Origin: Mytilus galloprovincialis
Taxonomy: Eukaryota > Mollusca > Bivalvia > Mytilida > Mytilidae
Direction: 5' to 3'
DNA length: 64,000 nucleotides
NCBI RefSeq assembly: GCF_965363235.1
Contig: NC_134844.1
Span: 49,968,872-50,032,871 of the forward strand
Part shown: piece after piece, positions 12,926 through 21,931 of the stretch
Position numbering within the stretch: position 1 is the first letter of the stretch
How the letters are laid out: the number at the start of each line of letters is the position of its first letter
The notes under the pieces: generated by a model
The model's input: only the letters and a program-made list of their open reading frames with translations
Database searches by the model: none
Told to the model about the DNA's origin: nothing
Made by a program: the position numbers and the translations under genes

Positions 12926-14137
12926 ATGTCGGTTAAGGATCTCCATTTTGCTATTCAAAAGCATGATGTAGAACATGTGAGGAGAATACTCAAGAATGAC
13001 CCTGATGTCAATTGCACGTACTGTCAAGAAACAGCACTAACAAGAGCAGTACGTGGTAGGCTAGATAAAATAGTAAATATTCTCTTAGAATATCCACACA
13101 CTGATATAAATATTGGTAATCAGTTTGACCGTACACCTTTGTACTTCGCTTCATTAAATGGTCAAGTTAAACTCGTTGTCAACTTGTTGGAAAGAGGAAG
13201 TGAGGTCAATTGTTTAGATGTAGCTGGTGTTACGCCTCTTGGAGCGTCAGCATATTACGATCATTGGCAAATAGCGGGTATTTTATTACGAGCAAGTGGT
13301 AAAGTGAATATGCCAAGCAAAAATGGAGAATCGCCATTGTATCGGGCTTGTTATTATCTCTCTGTTAATGTCGTAAAAGTTTTGTTAATCCACGGATGCA
13401 ACGTAAACCTAAAAACAACAGAGGGAAAAACGGCTCTCATGGCAGCAGTTATTACACCGGACGAAAACAATAATACCTCAAAATCTACGCGACTTGAAAT
13501 TTTAAAACTGCTTTTACAAAATGGAGCTGACATTGACGCACATGATAAACGATTATTCACTGCACTTCATTATGCCGCTGAAGGAAACAAACTAGATGTA
13601 TGTTCCCTCTTAATGAAACATGGATGCAATTTGTACACTATCAATAATGAAAACATGTCGGCGTTTGGTATAGCTATATCCGAGGCAAAGCAATATTTTC
13701 AATTAGCGATATTATTCTACATTAATGGCTTTCATTTGAAAGAATTTAATGCAAATATAATAAAATCTCTTCTGTTTAAGAACACGTTTATACAATCAGC
13801 TAGTTTAGACAGAATGGTCTTACTGTCTTTAGTATTAGACGATTTCATTGCTTGCGAAAAATCCACGAGGAATCTACGGAGCATTTTGAAAAATGGCGAC
13901 TTTGACATGATTGAATCAACATGTCTGAATATGATCAGGGCAGTATACCATTCAAATGTTCCAAGAACTCTAAAAAACCGATGTCGATGGATAATTCGCT
14001 ATCATTTGCGACTACCCTTTCTACATAGTTTGACAGAACTTGAAATTCCAAAGGACCTTCAGAAATATTTAATATATAATTTAGATGAGCATCAATATTC
14101 AAACATACATAATACTTTGAACAAAAATACCAACTAA
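12926..14137 (+). CDS. Ankyrin-repeat protein with C-terminal SOCS box (ASB-type)
   Basis: A single coding exon of 403 residues. About seven ankyrin repeats fill residues 4-260; the 'TPL..A...G....v..LL..G..vn' signature is seen as DRTPLYFASLNGQVKLVVNL, ESPLYRACYY and FTALHYAAEGNKLDVCSLLM. A less regular helical part follows. Residues about 350-390 form a SOCS box: LKNRCRWIIRYHLR, a hydrophobic stretch, then LEIPKDLQKYLIYNL (BC-box and LPxP-like half; here EIPKDL). ASB proteins bring substrates through ankyrin repeats to Elongin B/C and Cullin 5 for ubiquitination. ATG 12926 is the first in frame, with AAA before it. A TTTTGTAG acceptor near 12880 suggests that the 5' UTR is spliced. The exact ASB subtype is not assignable by eye. 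Confidence 0.85.
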   Translation: MSVKDLHFAIQKHDVEHVRRILKNDPDVNCTYCQETALTRAVRGRLDKIVNILLEYPHTDINIGNQFDRTPLYFASLNGQVKLVVNLLERGSEVNCLDVAGVTPLGASAYYDHWQIAGILLRASGKVNMPSKNGESPLYRACYYLSVNVVKVLLIHGCNVNLKTTEGKTALMAAVITPDENNNTSKSTRLEILKLLLQNGADIDAHDKRLFTALHYAAEGNKLDVCSLLMKHGCNLYTINNENMSAFGIAISEAKQYFQLAILFYINGFHLKEFNANIIKSLLFKNTFIQSASLDRMVLLSLVLDDFIACEKSTRNLRSILKNGDFDMIESTCLNMIRAVYHSNVPRTLKNRCRWIIRYHLRLPFLHSLTELEIPKDLQKYLIYNLDEHQYSNIHNTLNKNTN

Positions 14138-14225
14138 GCAAAAATACTACTGTAACATGAATAATATTTATATATGAAATGTGAATTGAATAACGAGCAA
14201 ACAATTCCCCGGTTTTGGAAACCAA

Positions 14226-14231
14226 AATAAA
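14226..14231 (+). terminator. Candidate poly(A) signal of the ankyrin/SOCS gene
   Basis: AATAAA lies 89 nt after the stop codon of the ankyrin/SOCS-box gene, a usual position. Confidence 0.45.
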
Positions 14232-15114
14232 AGTTCATTTCCCATAGAATAACGTTTCAGACACTAGTAAATCCGGACATCAATGTTCATGACACACAAC
14301 TCTAAAATAACTGTCATATAGTCAATACAGTCATGCATCAAAAACATTAGAAGCTATATTCACAAAACCTAAGAGAGCATCAAAACCTAAATGGCTATGA
14401 CAATCATCTCAGACTTCTTCTATCTTTATATATATAAATGAATATATTACATACATCGGTACAATGGAAACACCGGACTTGCACCTATATATATACACAA
14501 TAGGCAAATGTATAGTATGAGTTGCTAGCCACGAGGTTTCATGGTTATGTTAAATGAGTTAAAGTTAAGAATTTGTCTGTTTAGGTTCGAATCCCTGAAT
14601 TCTCATTGTTTAGTATTCAGTTTTTGTTCTTGTTTTGTATGTTATTGTGGATATGTTGTGTGATAAAAGCGAGTTTGGTCGTTAATTATCGGATTATTGT
14701 TGGCTATTTCACATATTCGTCCATTTTTTGTTTTATAAAATTAAATTAATGTATTATGATTTCATCTGTTTTACTTCATAATTTTACAAATGTGTATACG
14801 CAAATTCCTATGATAGAAAATCGGGATTTTCATAGAATAAGATTTTTTGTTAGAAATTTCGTAAACGTACTTATTATATGCACTATATATGTGACCCGCC
14901 ATGACATTTGCAGGCTTATGGAGGTAGAACGTCATTGTTAGAAAAATTATAAACATGATAAACATCGAGATTCAATGAAATACGTATTTGTGAAGAAGAG
15001 ATAAACACTTTCGTTGGCTTCTTTTTTGCGGACGCCGAACTATACATTTTTACAAGTTTTGAAGAAGTTTTACTTTATCGTTTGAAGTGAAAAATATTTG
15101 AATCTACATTTTAA

Positions 15115-15640
15115 ATTGATACAAAAAAAAAAATCAAATTTCTGCTTTATAGATTTCCTTTCATAAATGAAGTCTGAAATATATCCATAATAAATGCACC
15201 GTATCAAATGCATATCAGAGTACACCTACTTATAAACTGTTACGCGTCGCTTACTATGTATAGAGACATGCATAATAAATCTAAATTTAAAAAAAAAAGG
15301 AATTCTTAAAGCTTACTTTGATAAATTTTAAACTAACTTCATTTCAACAAGTTTAAATTAAATGTTCTAAAATAGAGCTACAAAAAAACAAATAATTCTC
15401 TGCTCTAAAGTTTTTCTTTCATAAATGAAGTCTGAAATATATCCATATAAATAAATGCACCGTATCAAATTAATATATGAGAACACCTACTTATAAACTG
15501 TTACGCGTCGAATACTATGTTTAGAGACATGCATAATAAATCTAAATTAAAAAAAAAGGAATTCTTAAAGCTTACTTTGACAAATTTCAAACTAACTTCA
15601 TTTCAACAAGTTTAAATTACATGTTCTAAAATAGAGCTGA
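15115..15640 (+). repeat. Two tandem copies of an about 265-bp unit
   Basis: CATAAATGAAGTCTGAAATA, TATAAACTGTTACGCGTCG and GGAATTCTTAAAGCTTACTT occur in the same order near 15160-15340 and 15420-15590. The copies differ by scattered substitutions and short indels. Confidence 0.75.
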
Positions 15641-15857
15641 GAATTGTTTGCATTGTAGTAAATTTAAGTCTTTGAAATTTTATTCAAATACGCTATTGAA
15701 CATCACTAAAAGCCAATAAATACAATAATTTTGTGTTTTATAAATTAGTGGCTTCAATAAATAAAAGTCGTCATAGAACAGTCTCATTTTCATACCGGTA
15801 TTTGAAATGTACGGAAGCATATTAGCGCCACACATTTTATTTTTTTTTCTTCCTATG

Positions 15858-16036
15858 TTTGCGTTATAACGCAAACCTTTGCGAAATAACACAAACCTTT
15901 GCGTTAAATGCAAACCTTTGCGATATAACGCAAACCTTTGCGATATAACGCAAACCTTTGCGTTACAACGCAAACCTTTGCGAAATAACGCAAACCTTTG
16001 CGATATATAACGCAAACCTTTGCGTTATAACGCAAA
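15858..16036. repeat. Array of an 18-bp palindrome, left block
   Basis: About nine units of TTTGCGTTATAACGCAAA spaced by CC. The unit is a perfect palindrome; several copies vary at the centre (GATA, AAAT). The open frame across it is a by-product of the array. Confidence 0.8.
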
Positions 16037-16196
16037 CATTTGTTTTATCTTATTTCTTATTTAAGATTCAAAGGAAACAGTAGTTATTAATGGAGGAGGC
16101 TGTATATATTAAAATTTATCACCTTTGTAGTCATTGGAAAGTAAAATGCTTGAATAATTAGATCATATCAATGACTAAAAATGAGCAGAAAAATAT

Positions 16197-16345
16197 AAGA
16201 AGATGTGGTATGAGTGCCAATAAGAAATCTCTCCATCTAAGTCACTATTCGTTAAAGTAAACCATCATAGGCCGAATTACGGTCTTCAACACGGAGCATT
16301 GGCTCACACTGAACAACAAACTATAAAGGTCCCCAAAAACGATAT
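16197..16345 (+). repeat. Dispersed repeat family A, 5' part
   Basis: AGAAGATGTGGTATGAGTGCC opens it, followed by CTCTCCATCTAAGTCACTAT and CTTCAACACGGAGCATTGGC. Confidence 0.5.
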
Positions 16346-17022
16346 TCATGTTGCTACTAGTATATATATTACAAAGAAAATTGAGTAAATTGAGGTTATA
16401 CCTAAGAAAAAAATCAACCCTGCTAATATAGCTATAACCGAATATAAATATACTTCCAAAGTAAGCTCTCGTTTGAGAACTGTGTAAAGTAGGTTAGATT
16501 CAAACAAGCTACTCTTTGGCAATAAATGTATAGAATGAAGATGTTTTATTAATAAAATTATGTTCTCTCTATTCAAATTGCTACCCAAGCATCTTAAAAA
16601 TACTTCATTATATTGAAAAGAAAATTCAATGACTTTCTATCAAAGAATCTTGATCATATTCTGAGATTTAAACAAAAATGTTTCCTTATTAATAAATCAT
16701 TTTAAAGTAGAAAGATCATTTTGTCTTTTTGACTTGGAGGTTTCAGAATTGTATGACATTATTTTTGATCTTTCAATTCAAATATGACTATATACTAAAC
16801 TATATCTATTTTCTTGTTAAATTATATACTTTTCTGATGTACAAATCAGTCTTAATTTATGTATAATTGCACTTCAAGTATTTCATTATTCCTATGCATA
16901 TTTATTATAATGATTTGGCCTTGTATTTATGTTTCTTTTTTCTATCTACTAGTAAATCACATCCGAAATGAATGACAGACGGACATATATACAAAACTGA
17001 ATGTATAATTGAAATCAAGATA

Positions 17023-17153
17023 TTTGCGTTATAACGCAAAGGTTTGCTTTATAACGCAAAGGTTTGCGTTATAGTTTGCGTTATAGCGCAAAGGTTTGCA
17101 TTATAAGGCAAAGGTTTGCGTTAAAACGCAAAGATTTGCGTTATAACGCAAAC
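17023..17153. repeat. Array of the same 18-bp palindrome, right block
   Basis: About six to seven units of the same palindrome, here spaced by GG, i.e. the reverse complement of the left block. Outside each block lie inverted sequences TACGGAAGCrTATTAGCG (15810 and 17200), so the blocks are subterminal parts of one inverted-repeat element. Confidence 0.75.
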
Positions 17154-17400
17154 ACAGGAAGAAAAATAAAAAAAATGTGTGACGCTAATACGCTTCCGTA
17201 GTACTGACTCGTTTCAAATATGTCATTATATTAACATGACAGAGAGTTTTGTTTCGGAATATTCTAGATAAATATACAAAAATCAAATTTTAGACAATGT
17301 ACCCTCCTAAGCCTGGAAATGGCATATACTTAACGGCAATTTCTCACAATGACGTTCTACCTCCATAAGCCTGGATATGTCGTGGCTGGTCACATATATG

Positions 17401-17460
17401 TTCTGTGTCGGGTTGTTGTCCCTTTGACATATTCTCCATTTCCATTTTTAATTTTAATAG
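17401..17460 (+). repeat. Short fragment of the Penelope-like tail end
   Basis: CGGGTTGTTGTCCCTTTGAC and the following CCATTTCCATTTTTAATTTT match the last 60 bp of the tail family. It abuts the right end of the inverted-repeat element ending near 17399. Confidence 0.4.
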
Positions 17461-17715
17461 AAATAAGTTCGAATATATTTTATTTTGTTAAAACGGATAA
17501 TATGCAGATGCCTGATACTAGTAATATGAAGATCTTAAAGGGCAGCCGTGTTGTGTTATAATATATTTTATTTTTTTAACTATTTTATTGTGATATTTAA
17601 TTTATTGTAATGGATCGTTTGACACGATAGCATGGTTTTTTAAACTCACTCACAATATCTTCTAATTACGAACAGGCGTTAATTTTAAAAAGACATTAAC
17701 ACAATAGTTTAAGTT

Positions 17716-17816
17716 ATAGATACAATGGATAAGCGTTGATTCATTAAAAACAAACCATTCGCCCTCCTGGGTCATGGTTTCTTTTTCAAGAATCAACGCT
17801 TATCCATTGTATCTAT
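17716..17816. repeat. Hairpin element 1 (101 bp)
   Basis: The stem ATAGATACAATGGATAAGCG continues to GTTGATTC and AAACCAT, and returns in reverse at 17770-17816. The loop is around TCGCCCTCCTGGGTC. The stem pairs with few mismatches over about 40 bp. Confidence 0.75.
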
Positions 17817-18159
17817 ATCACATATAATATATAAATTTGCTTTTTATGATGTCGTTGGCTAAAAAAGTGATAAAATGAAAATTGCTGCCATAGAGAACAT
17901 CAGCAATCTGATAAAATTTAGTATGCCTTCACATTTTTACAATATGTATGAGAAAGTAAAGCAAATATTACATATGCCTATACTAATCTGAACTGAGATC
18001 GTCCTTTGGTTGCTCTTTTTTCAATTTTAGTCATTGACTCCACCAGAAACCAAAGAGTGATTCTTTGATTAATGACGGCAGATCATTGTTCTAATCAAAG
18101 AAGTACTAACGTACTGTTTACTATAATGGTTCGGTGTTTTGATTTCTGGTAAATTACTT

Positions 18160-18400
18160 AGGCAGATTTAGATTACTTGCTCAGACTGCTAGCAGTGACT
18201 GCAGTTGTGTATACCCTTCTGGAGATCACTTTAGTGTTTGGTGTAGTTCGTGTTGCCCGGTTTTTTAGTTTTCTATTTTGTGTTTTGTGTATAATTATTT
18301 GTCTGTTCGTCTTTTTCTTTTTTAGCCTGGCGCTGTCAATTTATTTTCAATTTATGAGTTTGAATGTCTCTCTGGTATCTTTCGCCCTTCTTTTAAACAG
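18160..18400 (+). repeat. Dispersed repeat family C (mussel-type)
   Basis: The block from CAGACTGCTAGCAGTGACTG to GTCTCTCTGGTATCTTTCGC is a sequence I recall as repetitive in mussels. Only one copy is in the window, so the repeat status rests on memory. Confidence 0.35.
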
Positions 18401-18749
18401 AAGTCATGTTAACTCACAACTGCTGTACATTTAACTTTTTACCTTAGCGACTTTTACTTTTTCGAATGGCGGAAACTCGCTGTACAGCCTCCCGAATGTC
18501 CAACATTATTTTTAAATCGTATATTTTCCATTTTGTGATACAAATATATTAATGGGTAAAGATGATTTGTTATTCTAATTTATATATATTCAAATCAAAG
18601 CTCCAGAAGAGTTAGAAGTTCCTGTTATATGTATGGATTTATCGTTTTACGTATTTCATATTTTTACAATACTCCTTCTGATGACATTGCTTAACTCGTG
18701 ATGGCGTTCGTAAAACGTATAAGAGTTTATTTCAACTTCAGCATTTGAA

Positions 18750-19320
18750 ACTCTTAGTTCCATAGCATCCTTGTTAGCATCAACCCTCTATCATGGAAAT
18801 CATGATAGGAAATACTAGCCCGGGAATATCGTATCAATTTGGAGATATATACTCCGTATGCAGGCGCTGCTTGAATGTTACTTCATATAAATGGGAAGTT
18901 CACAATTAGGAAGCTGAAATCATCTCTTTTGTCGCAAAGTTTTGTTTTCAACGGACCCTCATTGTAAATTTCTATATGTAAGTAACATATGAGGCAGACT
19001 TAACTGTATATGCTGTATGTTTCTTTATCTCTAGTTCGATGGGATAGATGCGTTCAACATAGTCACCAAATTTTGAATTATTTAGTTGGAGAACATTAAC
19101 TATATAGCGGAAAGTAAAATTAAGGGATATTGCTAACTTCTTATCTTTCTTCATAAGAAGTTTCTGTATAAAGTCAGCCTCATAATAATAAAAGAATAAG
19201 TCGGGAAGAAGAAGGGCATAATTGGTTTCCACAGGAATACAGACAGTCTGTTGAAAAACACGTCTTCCAAACGTAACTAATATTTTGTCAATGAAGAAAT
19301 AAACCATCTTTGAGAGAATG
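18750..19320 (-). mobile_element. Decayed Penelope-like RT of a second subfamily
   Basis: The frame at 19307-18972 reads FGRRVFQQTVCIP, DLFFYYYEADFIQKLLMKK and ERIYPIELEIK, which align with the same RT blocks as copies A and B. The wording differs (YYYEADFIQKLL versus YCYELQFMTK), so it derives from another subfamily. The catalytic Y-x-D-D block is no longer intact. Adjacent sequence down to about 18750 looks like more of the same element. Confidence 0.6.
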
Positions 19321-19329
19321 TTATGTTTG

Positions 19330-20040
19330 AATCAGAGTGATTCTTTACAAAATACGAGTTATCCCTCTCATAGTCATTATCTTATAAATATATTCCCTTA
19401 AACAAATTTAAGTCAAATATTAGAGATCCTCATTACATAGTCTAAGTACAGTTTCTTTTTAATTTCAAATTTTGCGCTTCAAACTAAAAAAAAAACCCAC
19501 TAAAAATACTACACCTGTCAGATTTTCTGTTTATAAGTTTTTTAATCATACTTATTACAGTTATTGACAAAATTAATTAAAGTAAAGAGCTTTACAGAAT
19601 AAATAAACATACAAATGTATATATAGATTCTATCATGATTTTAATAAGTATTCAAAGTTGGTTCGTTGGTGACATAATTTCCTTACTTGATTTTGAGTTA
19701 TATGAAGTTGTAAGTGATACAAAAAGATTGGAACATTTTTGATTGACACCTGATATAATCCCTTGTTTTTTTCAGGTTTGTGGTACTCAGTCTTTAGTTT
19801 TCTATTTTGTATTTTAGACAGTTTGTTATTGTCAGTTCTTCTTTCATTCATGAAGTCCACTATCTCTTTGGATTCTTCTGCTATTCTTCAAGGATGTTTT
19901 AAAAAACTCAAATAGTTAGTACACATTCTTTCACGATTCTTTTCAGGAATGCGAAACAAAATTGGTACCTTATAATTCGCAAAAAAGGAATATCAAATGG
20001 TTATGAATATTCCAGAGAAAGCAAAAGTATTGTCTTCTCG
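19330..20040. other. Intergenic DNA between Penelope-like remnants
   Basis: The 75-residue minus frame at 19860-19633 (MNERRTDNNKLSKIQNRK) may be upstream sequence of the decayed element at 18.75-19.32 kb, but it matches no motif I know. Confidence 0.3.
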
Positions 20041-20044
20041 TATA

Positions 20045-20500
20045 TTTTATGATGGTATGATACTTATAAACCCCTAACTGGAGGGATTGTACTTGATTTT
20101 CATATGATGAAGAAATAATCCTTCAATCAGTTTATTGAGGTCGGCAGGAGCCGGCATATTGCTATGTGTTTCTTTATTCTATATTGACTAGAGGTATAGG
20201 GGAGGGTTGAGATCTCACAAAACATGTTTAACCCTGTCGCATTTTTGCTCCCATCCTTTGTTAGTCTTGTAAAGTTTTTTAATTTAAGTTTATTTCTATG
20301 TTTTGGAGTTAAGTGTGACGTCCATTTTCACGGAACTAGTATACAACTTTATGTAGGGGCCAGCTGAGGACCACCTCCACGAGCGTGATTTTCTTGCTGG
20401 TTGCGTTGTAGAGCCATTGGTTGCCTTCGGCTGTTTCTGTTCTGTGGTCGGGTTGTTGTCTCTTTGAAATATTCCCAATTTCCATTCTCAATTTTATTAA
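20045..20500 (+). mobile_element. Penelope-like 3' tail, solo copy (plus orientation)
   Basis: The stretch matches in reverse the 3' tail of copy A (7.56-8.11 kb). Shared blocks include AGGTATAGGGGAGGGTTGAG, GGGGCCAGCTGAGG and CGGGTTGTTGTCTCTTTG, with an end in ATTCTCAATTTTATT. No RT frame is attached, so it is a severely 5'-truncated insertion or a nonautonomous derivative. Confidence 0.6.
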
Positions 20501-20759
20501 GACTAAACTACAGCAATACAGTTTAAGAAGACTTTGCGAATGGTTATGTAGAACATTTTTGTTCAGAGAAACGACATTTATTCATTTTGTAAAACAGTTC
20601 TCTTTTTTTACAAAAATACGTTTTTATGCCCTTTGTAGCTTGCTGTTCAGCGTGAGTCAATGCTTTGCGTTGAAGACCATACCATTATAGTTTACAAATT
20701 GTTTTTTTTATTTGATTGAGAGTTGTCTAATTGGCATTCATATCACATTTTCGTATATC

Positions 20760-21516
20760 TGTGTAAAGCAAGTTGTTATTTTATGTTTTGTTAAAATTAT
20801 GAATGTTAAACATATGATTTCCCTCAGATATTTTTTCACTATATTGGACTATTTTGACAAACGGTGTAATTTGGTTGCGGAATAGTATATTTCAAAACAT
20901 GATGAAACTTATATCATCAAACGATCCAAATATATTAGAGGCGGAAGATACAAAAAGAACATCTTAATGTCGATCGATCATTAGGCGACAGGAAAATGAG
21001 AGGTCGTTGGAATCTTAGTGATCTTTTTTTATTGGCTCCGTGTAGAAGTCCTCTCTGTGACTTCGCCATGAAAAAAACCAATTATGCATATTTTTTTTTG
21101 CTATGCATTTACTGATTTTGAGTCAAGTATGACTACCCAATACCTTTTCGAGTAAACAGAGGAAAAACAAGGACTCCTGCATATTGAGCGATTATTGTAT
21201 CGTTATTGGTAAAACCATTACAGTTGCCGTCGTAGATCATGCACCTTTGTAAGATAGTAGTGGACAAATTTCGTCATATAATTGTGTTAACTGCTATGGT
21301 ATTGTTAGTTTTTGCCCCTCATTTCTCTTTCACTCGGATTAAATGCTTATTACAATATTTTTAAGGACACGAGCTAGACAACTTGCATCCCTTCATAGTT
21401 GTAAAGAAGTACAGTAATTGATTCAGGTTCATTATAAGGGCCAGCTTTCTTGACCTTGGGCCACCACCACCACTTTTATATTGCTTCTGATATGCACTTC
21501 CTAATGAAATATAGCA
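20760..21516. other. Intergenic DNA downstream of the CARD/NB-ARC gene
   Basis: Nothing recognised. Confidence 0.4.
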
Positions 21517-21701
21517 TTTATTAAAGATGATTAAAATGAAAGCATAAAATAAAGCAATTATACTGATGATACATGTAGGTCTCCGGAAAGTAAGTCATTA
21601 TATTTAACATTGTGGTTAAAAAATACACGTTGTATCGTCTTATTTGTTTTCCAAGTGTTTAATTTGTAACAAACTTTTTAAGAAACTCTAATTCATTTAT
21701 T
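21517..21701 (-). terminator. Candidate polyadenylation signals of the CARD/NB-ARC gene
   Basis: On the minus strand AATAAA occurs at 21701-21696 and again at 21522-21517, about 140 and 320 nt past the stop codon. In AT-rich DNA such hexamers are common, so either may be chance. Confidence 0.35.
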
Positions 21702-21841
21702 TTAATTTGTCAAGCATACATAGTACTTGTTCAATCGTCTGTGATTAAAGTCTTACATTTCATCGTTTTACGTTCAAGATATTCAATGTCAATAGCATGG
21801 CAATATCCTTTCTATTGTTCTTAATCAACGATAGGATTGAA

Positions 21842-21931
21842 TCACTTTGTCATAAAGAACCACACACCAGCAAACACAGATGAAATCAGAAATAATATTC
21901 CGAGTAGATTAATGGCAACCTTTCTTCTAGT
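21842..21931 (-). CDS. Exon 8: C-terminal transmembrane tail and stop
   Basis: A TTTCCATTTCAG acceptor is followed in phase 0 by TRRKVAINLLG, a run of about 20 hydrophobic residues ending near VFAGVWFF, then MTK and TGA. The basic TRRK before the helix and the three-residue tail after it fit a C-tail anchor, with the bulk of the protein in the cytosol. The exon is too short to have been called as an open frame and was found by reading beyond the donor of exon 7. Confidence 0.72.
   Translation of the reverse strand, partial: TRRKVAINLLGILFLISSVFAGVWFFMTK

Larger units (their letters stand above)
14885..17399. mobile_element. Outer inverted-repeat element (2.5 kb) with nested parts
   Basis: About 60 bp at 14885-14945 (ATATATGTGACCC... 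GGCTTATGGAGGTAGAACG) return in reverse at 17340-17399. Between them are two direct repeats (15115-15640) and a second inverted-repeat unit (15810-17200). No transposase frame or target duplication was found. Confidence 0.5.

Noticed and set aside
14520-14605. Possible tRNA: GGTTCGAATCC near 14583
   Set aside because: The B-box word is present but there is no convincing A box, acceptor stem or anticodon arm at the right distance.
15680-16015. Minus-strand frame with repeated QRFALFRKGLR
   Set aside because: A by-product of the 18-bp palindrome array; not a protein repeat gene.
16346-16588. 80-residue minus frame with a hydrophobic C-terminal half
   Set aside because: ELTLEVYLYSVIA resembles KELTVEVLIYVGI at 28.6 kb, and both fit a short dispersed DNA repeat rather than a gene.
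15858-17153. CRISPR-like regular repeats
   Set aside because: The repeats are self-complementary, spacers are only two bases, and the setting is an animal genome.
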